This document shows positions 11,161-22,845 of a stretch of DNA of 64,000 bases, in pieces. The notes under the pieces were generated by a model, which worked only from the letters and a program-made list of their open reading frames with translations, was not told the origin of the DNA and made no database searches. This DNA is from Prosopocoilus inquinatus (taxonomy: Eukaryota; Arthropoda; Insecta; Coleoptera; Lucanidae), in contig CM069870.1 of assembly GCA_036172665.1 (NCBI GenBank), positions 23,844,001 through 23,908,000 of the forward strand, read 5' to 3'. Numbering within the stretch: position 1 is the first letter of the stretch; every line of letters begins with the position of its first letter. Made by a program: the position numbers and the translations under genes.

Positions 11161-14100
11161 ATATGAGGGATTTTATTACCTATACAGTCTCTGAGCAAAG
11201 AATCACGTGCCTCTAGAAAAAAAAATTCCACATTAAAACCAACGTTTAGGAAGTTCCTTACATAATTTTGAGTCTCGTGAGGGCGCAGAATCAGAATTTT
11301 ACCCTGGACCCCAGCAACTCTAGCTACGGTACTGATTGCGTACACAGACACCAGTCCTCAGACCTCAGTCATGATAATTGATTATTTTAACAATAAATAC
11401 AACATGAAAACATTAAATCCATTTAATTAAGTAGTATTAAATTTAATAAACAGAATTTTATTTTTCAAAATCAAAGTAATTTAACACATAAATTATTTTA
11501 CTTTCAATTACAAACATTTAATATATCTTGAAATAATTTATGTGCGCTGAAGTTGTTGGCCTGACTCTCATAAATCACACGTGCGTACGCGGCGTTGAAA
11601 ATACGTGACTTAATCTGTTAAGTCAACAGTCAATATTAATCTTCATAAAATGTGAATCGATACTCTATCAGACTTAAATATAACGCAGCTTAATTTATTC
11701 GAGACAAAATTAAACTATATGCACACACAAGTGCCGGTATATCTGCGTTATACACAAATATGCATTAAGTGCACAACATAATTAAAATAATACGTTTGGC
11801 GAAGGTCATAAGGGTTGCTCGCACGTAGATGGAAAACATTACTCAACTGTTACGTAGTATCGCCACCTCACGTCGGCAAGCCAAGTTTCGTGTGTGCCGA
11901 TGATTGTCGACTCCCGGATGTCCGTGACCATAACGATGTCCTCACGTATTCGACCTTCATTGCACTAGATTCGCCTCCGGGATACGATGAGCGACGGAGA
12001 AGTATCGGAGAATTTTAACAGAGCCAGAAGAAAAACAGCCCAAAACGAGAAAGTTGAAACGAAAAGCGGATTCCTCTGTTGAAACAAGAAAATCATATAA
12101 AACATGGATAGCCAAAACTGCGTCTCACATTACCATTCAATTTGTTGGGAAAAGAACGGGTCAGGCGCTTGGTAAAAGTTGTTTAAAGCAACGCAGCAGC
12201 TTCACAAGGCACACGCATTTCACTGTAGCTAATTAGAATCTCGCATAAAATTAGCGACGATTCCCGGTACACGTTAACAGGTCTGCACTTTGTAACAACG
12301 AAATGCAAAAGTAAAGTGTGCAGAAGACACAGAAGTCCGGAAGGACCTGTGAGCGAGTCAGGAAGGGGTCACATGACCTCTAGAACCCAATAATTGAAGC
12401 TGTGATATCAAAGCGCCCAAACGGCAAGGGCACACAATGGGATCAAATACCGAAAAGCTGGCCAAAACCTCAACAAATGGTTTAATTTGTACGAAAGTTG
12501 GTATTTATGGATTATTAAGGTCGCTGTTTACGAATTTGAAGTCAAAATTATTATAAACAATATGGCAGACTCAAAATGGTGTATATGTAATGGTGTATAT
12601 GTATACGTGAAAACCAAGTTGAATTTTCACATAAATTGATATCACGATATTTTTGAGGTTACTGATTAAAAAGTAGACGTATAAATTAAATAAGGCGATT
12701 TTATATGTCAAACACCTATCAGGTTTTCAATAAAAAATGGATTATAGGTTTTTGTGTTATGTTTCCAGAAATGATCAAATATAGTCCCCTCTCGGCGAAA
12801 AATTAGGATAGCCCAATATCTTTGATAGTATTAACAATATGCATGATCAAAATTGCAATGATCAGCAGCAGACAGGCAAATAAAAAAAAAATATTTAAAT
12901 TTATACAGCTAAGTTCTGTTTCTGCTGAACCAGGCAAAGCTGGAGTCAGCAACACCCACTGTTTCTAAGGAAAAGCTCCTCAGTTTATTTCTTCAGCGCC
13001 AGACACTGAAATAGAAAATATGTTTTCAGATGTGCATATACTTTTATAATATAATAGTATAAACAATTTATTTTCCCAAAACACATGACAGTAGAACTTT
13101 AAATTGTAATAATATTTTACTTGATGAAGAACGTTATCCACCTTTGCGTTGGTGAAACTGGCAAAAATAATAGGAGTAAATAATTAGTTTGCAATATGCA
13201 ATTCATAAGTTTGAAATCACTGCATACTCTTCTATTCGAAAACAGAACATATTCTACCGAGACATCAAAAATGATTTTGGTCAAGAACGGCCATGAAATG
13301 GAAAGCGATAGTCCATTAACGGCAAGAAAAACCAATAAACTAAAGAAATAACAGGAAATTATGGCTCTCTAAAAATGATTGAAAGGTACTATGCACGATT
13401 CCGGCTCCGGCAATATTTTTAAAATCCATGACTACCTTTGACCATAATAATTTTTGATGTCAAAGTATCTGTTTGTAAGGTATTGTCTTGTGTAAACTGA
13501 AACTTGCTTGCAAGTTTAAAAATTCCAGGTGTCCCATCACATATGGGCAAAAACGCACCGCTACAATAAAAATAGCCATACTGTCTAGATGGCAATTAAA
13601 TGCAGCCAATTTTTAAATGACTCGTCGAATAATAGTATTAGCTAAAAACTTTTACCAGTTTCTCCGTGGAAAATAGTGCTATATGTAACTTTTACTCCAC
13701 TTGAAAAGATGATTTCTAAAATGGCAACATATTCGTAAGCGGTTCCTAATGACATAATATTTTTATATGTTACCAGAAAATAACTAATTAAATATGGTAC
13801 AGTGTTCTACCTATCTTTGAGAATATTTTCCATTTTGCCGAATCTAAATCGGATACTCGTATCAATAATTATTCACTTAACATCTTAACGTTAAGTTCAC
13901 TTATTTAATGAGTCGCGTACGCTCAGAATATATGCCAACTTTGAACCAAAATCATGACTCAAGTATAAGAGAGACACTTTTACCCTTGTAGAATTAACTG
14001 CACCCATTATTCCTCTTTCTAACCTACACAATTAAGTTTCTGTAATCAAGTATTCATTTTTTTGGTTTTGGCCAACTTTTCGGGATTTGGGCCCACTTCC

Positions 14101-14825
14101 GCGGCAGTGTGGCCAACTGACAACCACAGTAACGTCTCACACATGAATATTAAAAAAAACACCCCTGGAATTAAACTGTAACAACTGAAGAAATCGATGT
14201 CAATGACGCACCCTGTATAAACGATTATGATATCAGATCTCAACCTCAACTCTAAGCAAAACGAATAACAATAAACAACTTAGCGCCATTATCGTAAATA
14301 CCGCAGCATCCTACAATTTAATTATTTTTAATAATCACGGACTGCAATTAATTACGTACGCTTTTATGAAATCGTGCCGTAATGAGTCAAATATTTTGCT
14401 GGCGCATATACAGGGATGTGCCGCAGGCGATGCCTCCGGGAACATCAACATTTTTTTAAACGGCGCAGTTTTGCTTCATTATTAAGAAGCAGGTTCACGA
14501 AATGATGATGACATAAGTGCGAGGCGCAGGACTTCATTTTTATTTTCCTTTTTATAAAGTACTGATGTCAACAGTTTACTTCCGCAAATGTACTTATTAA
14601 GCGTGACCTCGCGTAGTTTTATGTGATACGTCGAAATTTGGTTGCTTGCTCATCTCAAGGCATTCTAAAAACAAACAAATTCGGCGATTTTCTCAGTAAC
14701 ACGAATGTAATAGCAATTACATCCAGATGCTCGAATGACAGGAATACTGATGGTGATGATGGTAAACGTACGAGTCATCATTTAATTTCTTATTTTACAC
14801 GATTATTTCACGTTTTATTCTAAAC
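11161..14825. other. Long non-coding stretch; single relic of the 4.98-7.17 kb satellite near 12.05 kb
   Basis: No convincing gene. Near 12053-12100 the words AAAGCGGATTCCTCTGTTGA and AACAAGAAAATCA resemble the core of the 177-bp satellite unit, suggesting an isolated decayed unit. The patch 11800-12240 is GC-richer and open in one frame for about 60 codons twice, without recognisable similarity. The rest is AT-rich and featureless to me. Confidence 0.35.
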
Positions 14826-15670
14826 TCGATTTTTACTTTTGGTTTTACACAAAATTCAAATTCAACGCGCGTATTTTTGGTTTACATTGACGAAATTGTT
14901 TAGTTAGCGTTGAATTACATGAATTACCGAGGTTGGCTTTGCTGGCAGAACAAAGTCGTTTTCGGTCTTTGGAATATAGGCATGATTTACGTTTTAAGTG
15001 AGGGGATTTGGTGCTTACGATTGAAATTCAAGTTGTTGAACTTACTTGCAATGCTTGCACCAGCAAATCGTATTTCAATTAAAACAATTAACGCGCTCGC
15101 TCACTAACTGCGTTTCAACGAGACGCTGACAGTTTTGATACCTAAAGTTTTGGACCCGGACATTTAGAAAATGCACTTTGTCACGTCCTATGCGGACAGT
15201 TTAAAAAGGGAAATTTGCAAATCAATTATTCATTATTGTTATAGAGGTTCAGTCAGTAATAATTCAACGTTCTGCGAGTTCTTCACTGCACTTTAATTAC
15301 TACATTCACTAGGGTCGGCGTTATTGTCACGTTTGAAAAATTCGTTTTTTACTTTTGGTTTTACAAAAAAAATTTAACGCGCGTATTTTTGGTTTAAACT
15401 GACAAAATTGTTCAGTTAGCATTTCGCAAATGCGGTCAGCGGCGCCTGCGTAATTTCTGTTTGGAAACTGTCTACATGAGTTACAGTCGTTTGCTTTGCT
15501 TGCAGAACAAAGTCCTTTTCGGCCTTTGGAAGAACGTAGGCAAAAGTAACGTTTCAAATGAGGGGAGTCCATGCTGACAATTAAAATTCAAGTTGTTGGA
15601 CTTACTTGCAATGCTCCACCAGCAGATCGTATTTCATTTAAAACAATTAACGCGCAGGGAGGGGGGTCGC
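14826..15670 (+). repeat. Repeat family A, copy 1: two short units
   Basis: Two successive units (about 14826-15300 and 15325-15670) share, in order, TTTTTACTTTTGGTTTTAC, AACGCGCGTATTTTTGGTTT, a TCTTTGGAA...AGGCA(A/T)... block, TGAGGGGA, TTCAAGTTGTTG and CAATTAACGCGC. The same order is found around 34.3, 35.4 and 35.8 kb, always on the plus strand. I do not recognise the family; no terminal repeats or enzymes are visible. Confidence 0.75.
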
Positions 15671-15934
15671 TGTTTTGGGGGCTTAAGTGATTAAACATTT
15701 TGTATTGTTAAATATTAATCAATCGATTACTTTTTCTCTAAAGTGATCGATCTGTTTCAAAAGTATACTGTTAGGCTGGTGCAAATTCTTTAAATTTTCA
15801 ACAACCGCGGACCGTAACAAGACAGATTTCGAATTGTAGTGAAGCGTTACTGTCTTAATGGAACATTTTAAATGTGACAAGTAAGTAAGGAGGGTCGATA
15901 GGCTCATATAAAATTTATTATTAAAGTTGCGACG

Positions 15935-16180
15935 ATGGAGTGTGCACGCTGTAATATATTAAAGTGGTTCCGAACTGGAAAGATGGAACACCCAGACTTT
16001 ATATACAATGCGATTCATAAAATTCGCAACATACGGTCAGCAGCACCGGATGAATTGCTTATTGCTGTGGAAACAGTCTACATGAATTACCGACGTTTGC
16101 CTTGCTTGCCTATAAAAGTCCTTTTCGGTCTTTGGAACCTAGGCAAAATTACGGTTTTAAATGAGGGGATTCCAAGCTGA
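15935..16180 (+). CDS. Small conserved ORF of repeat family A (unknown function)
   Basis: This copy encodes 81 residues from ATG to TGA and contains DELLIAVETVYMNYRRLP and a C-terminal LFGLWNLGK...NEGIPS. The same frame is open in the copies at 34911-35165 and 51090-51287. In the other copies the first ATG is followed by a TGA (ATGGAGTGA instead of ATGGAGTGT), so they can only start further in. Since the copies are nearly identical in DNA, an open frame in each is weak evidence of selection. No family recognised; it could be a fragment of a transposon protein or non-coding. Confidence 0.25.
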   Translation: MECARCNILKWFRTGKMEHPDFIYNAIHKIRNIRSAAPDELLIAVETVYMNYRRLPCLPIKVLFGLWNLGKITVLNEGIPS

Positions 16181-16851
16181 CAATGAGAATTCAAGTTGTT
16201 GAATTTACTTGCAATGCTGCACCAGGAGATCATATTTCATTCACAACAATTAACGCGCTCGCTCATTAATTATGTTTCAACGAGACGCTGACAGTTTTGA
16301 TACCTCTCCTTCTGGACCCGGACTTTTAGAAAACGCACTTTGTCACATCCTGTATGGATAGTTCAAAAAGGAAAATTTGTAAATCAATTATTCATTATTG
16401 TTATTGAAATTCAGTCAGAGTAATAATTCAGTATTAGAGTTTCATTATTAGAGAATGATTGGGTGAAAATGGGTACGTCACATTGAGTTAGTGAATTCGC
16501 GATTACTGGCCTCGGATGAAGAGCCAAACTACATTAGGGGTATAACACAATTCATTAATTATTTTCACGTTCAGTTTTGCCAAGCAAGCAAGTGACTCTA
16601 CGACGAATAATAATTATATTTCGGACAGTAACGATTAATTTGAACCAATGCGCTAGGTGAGTTCACGAAAGTAATCTTAATTATAATTTTAATTATGTTT
16701 TAATTTCATATCGTTTTATGCAAAGTTAGTGATTTAATAAACTGCCCGTAAAGGAACATAACGTTTTTTTTTTCTTCTCCACCGTTTAAACTTGCAATTC
16801 TTTTTTTCTCGTTCGTGGCATTAATTACGCGGTTATAATTGCGTTTCTCTG

Positions 16852-16944
16852 ATGACCGACGACGCGGAACTGCTCGTGATTTTACTGGAACCGCTGTGCA
16901 ACCCCTATTTTTACCCTCTTATTAAAGATAAGAAACTTAAGTAA
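16852..16944 (+). CDS. 31-codon ORF shared by repeat family A copies (unknown)
   Basis: ATG to TAA, beginning MTDDAELLVILLEPL. The same start and residues are found near 37409 and 51960; in the latter a frame change lets the reading run on for 107 codons. A diverged relic at about 62668-62712 keeps DDEDLPVI and LEPF with an intervening stop, which shows that this part is older and more widely spread than the nearly identical copies. Whether it is translated is unknown. Confidence 0.2.
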   Translation: MTDDAELLVILLEPLCNPYFYPLIKDKKLK

Positions 16945-17189
16945 GTCCGACGTCGGCAAAATAATATTTTTTTAGAATCTGCAGCTCAAATACTTTTTCT
17001 CGATGTTGTGCCAACCAGCAAGTAATTCCAGAAAATTCTGTTAACGGTTTCTATGCATTTACTTACACAGTCTCAGATTGCATTCGCCTTATTAGTTTGA
17101 GGACTTGCATTGTCAATTCGTTCAGTGAGTTTTCATAGAGAAAAGGGCGGTCAGAATAATAGAGAGACTTCGCTTTGCAGAGGAAAACC

Positions 17190-17650
17190 CGCCCTTTGCT
17201 CAATTAACGCGCTCGATTGTTGGAATATAGGCAAGATTAACGTTTTAAGTGAGGGGATTCGATGCTCAATTAACGCGCTCGGTCTTTGGAACATAGGCAA
17301 GATTAACGTGAGGGGATTCGAGGCTGACAATTGAAATTCAAGTTGTTGAACTTACTTGCAATGCTTGTACCAGCAGATCGTATTTCATTTAAAATAATTA
17401 ATGCGCTCGCTCATTAATTATGTTTCAACGAAACGCTGACAGTTTTGACACGTCGACTTTTGCACCCGAACTTTTAATAAATGTACTTTGTCACATCCTA
17501 CAAGGATAATTTAAAAATTGAAATTTGTAAGTCAATGCATTAATTTATTATTAGAGAGTGATTACACGTTGTTCATTCGAGCAGTTAGCTGGTGATTAGT
17601 AGAGATGAGCACGTCACAATGAGTTAGTGAATTTGCGATTGAGTCTTGGA
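17190..17650 (+). repeat. Repeat family A, copy 1: rearranged third unit
   Basis: CAATTAACGCGCTCG followed by GGAA(T/C)ATAGGCAAGATTAACG is present twice in tandem (about 17200-17265 and 17266-17330), then the unit continues with TTCAAGTTGTTGAACTTAC and the ACGCTGACAGTTTTGA block as in the other copies. The local duplication makes an open frame of 74 codons that has no counterpart elsewhere. Confidence 0.65.
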
Positions 17651-17659
17651 GTCCTTTTT

Positions 17660-19415
17660 ATTTCGCACTTACCCTTAAGGAATAAAAAAGAAAGAGAAAA
17701 CCTAATCACCAAAGGAGGTACGTGTGTGCATGTAGTATGTACAAGGTGCTTAATAGATAATACAGATCGATGAGAAAATTATTCGGCTGCACTTAACTCA
17801 CACACGACTCGGAACAGTTTATTTAAGTCATGAATACGCAATGTTCCAAGCCGCACCGAACTGCAAAACGTCTACTTACATCCAACAATATCCTGGCATT
17901 AACGCTGCAGTTAATTGCATTTGCAAACACAAAACGACACAGCCTTTGAAGATCGCTTGTTGTTATTTCGCACCTGCGTAAAATTGCCTTAATTGCCGAC
18001 TATTTGCATAAGATATGTTAACAACAAAATAAATATCACTTACCTAGACTTTTGTCTAAGATTGTTAACGAGTAGATCTAACAGAGTCTGCTGCAATTTA
18101 TGCAGTATTTAATAAAGGTGTTTGAGTATCCTCTCGAGTCACCCTGTATATATTCTAAATTTTTTTCGAAGAAAAACATCACCCGGATCTGCTATTATCT
18201 TTCTTAAGAATTGTAATTGGGAAATAATTAGGCGCAGCTATTAAAAAAAAAAAAAACAAATTCTGTAATTCCTCTGTGAGTCGAGTCTAGACGAACACGC
18301 AATTTTCTTTTTCTCTTTTAGAAAGTCATTTGGACTGTGGGCATCTAGCCGCGTGTGTCAGAATGCAAATTGCATACACATAATGACGAGGCAATTACGT
18401 TTTCCGAAACAGCAATTTCGTATTGTCTGCCTGAAGTGCTAATATTTGTCTAATGTGCCAACCTATGAATTAAAATATATTTAAAATAACCGCCGCGCGC
18501 CTTTGTATTCGTTCGTTCGTTTTAATAATGTTTTTTTTTTGTTTTGCTTTGCATGTTCTTGATTATCTTTCAATTTTAATTTTTAAAATCCTGCAGATTA
18601 TCTCCAGGAGAAACTTTTTTCAAGAGCAGATTTCACAGTGTTAAATTTAATTTTGGAGTTTTTCTTTATGATTAAGATCTCAAATCATTCGCATGTGGTG
18701 CTAAAACGGAAAGGACGCATTGCTTAATAAAAAGAAAAACTAAACATACTGCTTCAATAAATTAACGCACCATCCAATAAAATACGAAATTTTTGAATTT
18801 TTATTCAAAATTTACAGTAACTGGCCTTCCTATGAATTATCTAAGCATACGAGGTTCATTTTCCAACATTTATTTACATTTCATTATCACTCAAGGGTGA
18901 TTCCATAAAATTAAATCATAAGCGAGATTCATCAAGAACAAAAAATGTATTCTTTTGTAACGGACGGGGGTTATTTTTCTTTAGAATTTGGGGAGTGATC
19001 AGCACATGGCGGACAGAAAAAAGTGTAACAACATATTTGCCGACGCAGGGCATCTAGCTGATAGTGAACAATCGGTAAGCCAAAGAAATAATGCATTCGT
19101 TAGGACGGCATGATTCCCGATAATGTCGCGGTTGACTGCGATGCTCGGACACGATGCGCACGAGAGAGTGTCCTCCAGAGACGTGTTGTGTTTCTATTTA
19201 ATTCAAATCAACTAAATTGTTGTTTCTAAATTCAAGAAAGAGCAGTTATTAGCTTCTGGAATTATATTCGTGTTGTTACCGTGACGATATTAGACTGATT
19301 GATTAAAAATCACGTATAAGCGGCGGAACATTTAACGCTTCGATTTAGACCCCCACGTCGAGTCGGACTGCCGCTGTCTCAATCTGGTTTCAAGCAGTTC
19401 ACTTTCTTAGATCCT
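17660..19415. other. Non-coding stretch
   Basis: AT-rich with short homopolymers. CACCCTGTATA near 18130 looks like a single MITE end, but no partner end was found. No gene is supported. Confidence 0.4.
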
Positions 19416-19418
19416 CTT

Positions 19419-20441
19419 CAACCTCTTCAATTCGAATTAATAATTGTACTGGTTGATTCGGATTTTCGAAACGTTCGGATTATCGAACAAACTCAGAAAA
19501 TATAAATTTCAATGCAAACTGAACTCACAGCCAATGAAACTTTGGCTTCCTAGGACAGCGGTACCGCAAAGTAATGGCCGTCATATGATGTCATATAGCA
19601 TATTGAGATATGGCGTCACGTAACATTGAAAAAATGACGTACATTGACGTTAAGTAACCAAAAAGAAAACCCACGACCTGTGTTTTTTTTTTTGCATATT
19701 CCGTAATAGTTCAATTTTTACATCATTAACATATTTGGAAATTGAAGATTCGCTAAAAGAAGGATGCCAAACGCCTAAAAAATACGGTTTCTTGCGTGAC
19801 GATGAAATTTCTAGCAAACCACATGTGCTTAACGTGATTAAAATTTTTGTGTAAGGAATGGACATTTGGTTGCATATTTTTGGAATCCCGTGCAGTTGCT
19901 TACTTGGCGTACACCGAATTTTCTTTAATGAAGCAGTTCAAACTACAAAATAAATGTATTCGTCTGGAGCTCTTCAATCTTGGACGCATCTCTCTCTCTC
20001 TCTCTCCCTAATTCGTAAATTGAATAAGTTCCTTTATTTTAAATAATTACATGAGTTTCTTCGAATTTTCTTATTTGAACATTTAATTTTTTGTAACGTC
20101 ATTCACCGCCAATTTACGGCCGCTACATTGTGCTACCGCTATCCTACGAATTCGAGGCTAGCGAACAAAATTCTAATGAACAACAAACATTATAAATAAA
20201 CAGGGCATATCTTAGAAAACTTGAAACTAACTGTGGAAAGCAATTTCCTTGTTCGGTAGCTTAAGTTTGAGAAATGGGCCAAAAATGTACTTTCGACGGT
20301 GTCTTCCCCGAAAAGTCGAACAGTACCGTTTTTGTCCCTGAAGATTGTCAAATCTCTTTCTTATCGTTGTCTTTCTCTTTACGAAAACTTTCTCCCCGGA
20401 CTTCTTGGAGCAGGTAAAAAAGGGTGAACTTAAAATTAATG
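19419..20441. repeat. Left ~1-kb arm of a large inverted repeat
   Basis: Read as reverse complement this arm matches 23837-24815 along its whole length, with roughly 90 percent identity by eye. Landmarks include TTCCTAGGACAGCGGTACCG (about 19547), GTAACATTGAAAAA (about 19620), the (TC)n run at 19989-20007, GGCCGCTACATTGTGCTACCG (about 20118) and AGGGTGAACTTAAAATTAAT at the inner end. Differences include an extra 40-bp insert near 19451-19495 with pogo-like TTCGGATTATCG. A 71-codon minus-strand frame (19650-19865) has a counterpart on the right arm at 24404-24595, because the arms are copies of each other; it resembles no known protein. Confidence 0.85.
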
Positions 20442-20460
20442 TTTTTGGGTAGTTCTTGCT

Positions 20461-21452
20461 CCTGAGAATCTTATTTTTCCAAAATTATATTGTATTCCTA
20501 AAATTCACAAACCAAACATTCCCCTCAGACCTATTGTTTCCACTATTGGCTCTCCTTTATATTTTTTGTCTAAATTTATTTCTAAAATTATTAACAATGT
20601 TACATGTAAATCTGAATTTATTGTAAAAAATTCTTTTGTATTGGTTACAAAAATTAAAAACATTGTTGTATCAAATGATAATATTCTTCTTTTTCTTGAT
20701 GTCGTTTCTTTGTTCACTAATATTCCAAAAGATCTTGCTTTACAAAGTATTAAAGATAGATGGTTAGAAATTAAAGAATATACTGACAATTCATATAATA
20801 ATTTTATAGAAATAATAACTTTATGTTTTGATACTTCTTATTTTGCATTTAATGATAAATTTTATAAACAAACTTTTGGTACAGCAATGGGATCACCTCT
20901 TTCTCCAACTTTAGCTGAAATTGTTATACAAAAATTAGAATTTAGAATCATTAATTCGTTACCTTTTGATTTAACTTTATGTTATAGATAATGTTGACGA
21001 TATTTTATTAATTTTACCTCATGATAAAGTTGATTATATTTTTAATTAATTTAATTCATAATAGGTTACAATTTACTGTAGAAAAAGAAAATAATAATTC
21101 CATAAGTTTTTTAGATGTAAATATTATCAGACAAAATGGTAATTTAATAACAAATTGGTATCATAAACCTACATGGTCAGGTAGATATATTAACTTTCAT
21201 TCCTATCAACCAAAAATTCACAAAATTTCAACTATTATTAGTTTAACTGACCGTGCAGTATTACTTTCAGACAAATTATTTATAACTGAAAATTTAAATT
21301 TAATTAAAAAAATTCTTATTCAAAATTCTTACCCTGAAAAGCTTATTGACTCAGTAATAAATAATCGTTTAAAGTATTTGAAAAATGTTAATATATCTAA
21401 CAATTCACAAAAAAAAAATCAGGAAATAAATACATATCATTATCTTATATAG
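20461..21452 (+). pseudogene. Penelope-like reverse transcriptase, frameshifted
   Basis: The reading starts at the PKLYCIPKIHKP motif (about 20479), the Penelope/telomerase-like RT signature before motif 1, and goes on through LFLDVVSLFTNIP (motif A, with its catalytic Asp in FLD) near 20690-20730 and GTAMGSPLSPTLAEI (motif B) near 20879-20920. It then ends at a stop at 20989-20991. The next bases still encode the VDD catalytic box of motif C, but one extra base at about 20990 puts it in another frame. The frame resumes at about 21021 with FLDVNI and WYHKPT motifs that are typical of the following motifs of PLE RTs. The single-base insertion and several later breaks make the copy inactive. 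AT-rich codon use matches the surroundings. Confidence 0.8.
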
Positions 21453-21576
21453 AACCTTTACATGTTTCTTATAAACATATTTTCAAAAAATTTAATTTAC
21501 ATTTAGCCAGTAAATCTTCTGATAATTTTATCATTATTTTTACTAATTTAAAAACAAAAACACCTAAACTCCAAAT

Positions 21577-21905
21577 GTAGTTTATCAGGTAAATTGTAAA
21601 AGTTGTAACTCAGCTTATATAGGTGAAACTAGCCAAAATTAAAAAAAAGGTTAGATCAGCATAAATATTATATTCAAAAAAAGAATGAGAGTCATTCAAT
21701 GTTAGTAGAACATTCACTTTCAACTAAACATATTTTTGATTTTGAAAATGCTAAAATTCTTTATCAGGAGTCTAACACGTTTAAACGTAGATTTATTGAA
21801 ATGTGTAAAATAAAAATGTGTAATAATTCAATTAATAAAAGAACAGATTTTGCAAATTCGAAAGATATATTTTGTAGTTTTCTAAGTTCATTAAATGAGA
21901 CATAA
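21577..21905 (+). pseudogene. GIY-YIG endonuclease domain of the Penelope-like element, broken
   Basis: A short frame from 21577 reads VYQVNCKSCNSAYIGETSQN, matching the Cys-containing N-terminal strand and the YIG half of the GIY-YIG nuclease found C-terminal to RT in Penelope-type elements. It meets a stop almost at once (about 21640). The helix and the rest of the domain continue in a different frame (21699-21905) with SMLVEHSLSTKH and a terminal stop. Thus both strands of the catalytic fold are recognisable but separated by a frameshift and stop. Confidence 0.7.
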
Positions 21906-22223
21906 TAATCGGAAACTTCCCTGTTTATTTTTTAGAAAAACTATATTATTATCTAATTTTTTTGGTATATTATTGTTAGAATTGTTGTAATTTTTGTTAC
22001 AACAATTTATTTGCGTTCTCTAGTTAGATTTTACCAGGATTTCCTTAACTCTTGCAGTAAATACTGGAGTATATGTTAAGACGGGCCTGGCCGCATCAGT
22101 AATGATATTCTTGGTTACAACTTATATCTTTGCTGATAATTTTTTTTTTAATTCTAACATTCTCTTCACAATTAATTTAAAAAAAATTAGTAGGCTAAAT
22201 TGATTATATTTTCCGTTATTCAC

Positions 22224-22262
22224 TTTTGATAAAGCAAATAATTTTATTTGCGAAACGTCAAG
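22224..22262 (+). ncRNA. Degenerate hammerhead ribozyme motif in the Penelope-like element
   Basis: Reading 22226-22232 as the first core strand gives TTGATAA where CTGANGA is needed (C3 and G8 changed). It is followed by a perfect stem II (GCAAATA, 22234-22240, with TATTTGC, 22245-22251), GAA, a 2-bp stem III (AC/GT) and C at 22259 in the cleavage position. The next bases AAGT can pair with ACTT upstream as the start of stem I. Short stem III is characteristic of hammerheads in Penelope-like elements. The altered core makes activity unlikely. Confidence 0.5.
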
Positions 22263-22335
22263 TAAGTAAATAAATTACCCTTTTAGCTCGTTTTAAAAAG
22301 ATTTTTTATTTGTTTCATATTCTTTAAAATTAATG

Positions 22336-22845
22336 AATAAAAGAGTTTGATAAATTTAACCAGTCTATTAAAAAATAAGAAGGAATAAAACAACTAATTT
22401 AAAAATGAAAAAAAAAGCAACAAAACAAAACAGATTGACATGTAGATACACTGTAAAAACAAACTTTGCCTGCAAACATAACATTCACAAAAAGGGGGAG
22501 AGAGACAAGGATTACACTTTCGATTGCAGTGATTAGTTTTCAAGCGGTTTGTTCGCTTACCAAACTGAATCGAAAGGTCTTCTCGTAATCCAAAACAAAA
22601 CTTAAGGAAACACTATTATTTTATATAAAGCAAAATAATGATACTCAGTTCGGACGGTTTTAAGTGCACAGTTATTTACTACACGGGGAAAGTTTTTCTG
22701 CCTTCCGTATGCGAATTTCAAACTTGGAGAAAATTTACTGACTTTAATGAAATAAAAATTAAACCTGAAATTCAGTTAAAATCGCCCGGTACAAGGAAAA
22801 AACGCGAGCTTTTCTGAAGGTGAAAGAAGGTCCGCGGATTAACTG
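22336..22845. other. Inner end of left arm and spacer before the Gypsy fragment
   Basis: The first 26 bases complete the left inverted arm displaced by the Penelope insertion. The remainder (about 22362-22845) is AT-rich with no recognisable coding sequence. Confidence 0.5.

Larger units (their letters stand above)
15700..17100 (+). repeat. Repeat family A, copy 1: long unit
   Basis: This ~1.4-kb segment is repeated with high identity at about 34.68-35.42, 36.28-37.68 and 50.82-52.20 kb. Landmarks in order are AAAGTGATCGATCTGTTTC, GTAACAAGACAGATTTCGAA, GTTGCGACGATGGAGTG, the small ORF 15935-16180, CAACAATTAACGCGCTCGCT, GCCAAGCAAGCAAGTGACTC, TTTAATAAACTGCCCGTAAA and GATGACCGACGACGCGGAAC. All copies lie on the same strand. 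Confidence 0.8.
20442..22323 (+). mobile_element. 5'-truncated Penelope-like element with 12-bp target-site duplication
   Basis: The 12-bp word TTAAAATTAATG occurs directly before (20430-20441) and directly after (22324-22335) this segment, and the DNA that follows the second copy (AATAAAAGAGTTTGATAAAT) is what follows the same word in the opposite arm (inverted, about 23812-23836). The insertion is therefore exactly delimited. It contains a Penelope-type reverse transcriptase and a GIY-YIG endonuclease on the plus strand, both broken, and a degenerate hammerhead motif near the 3' end. The 5' part of the RT is missing, as is usual for these elements. Confidence 0.85.
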
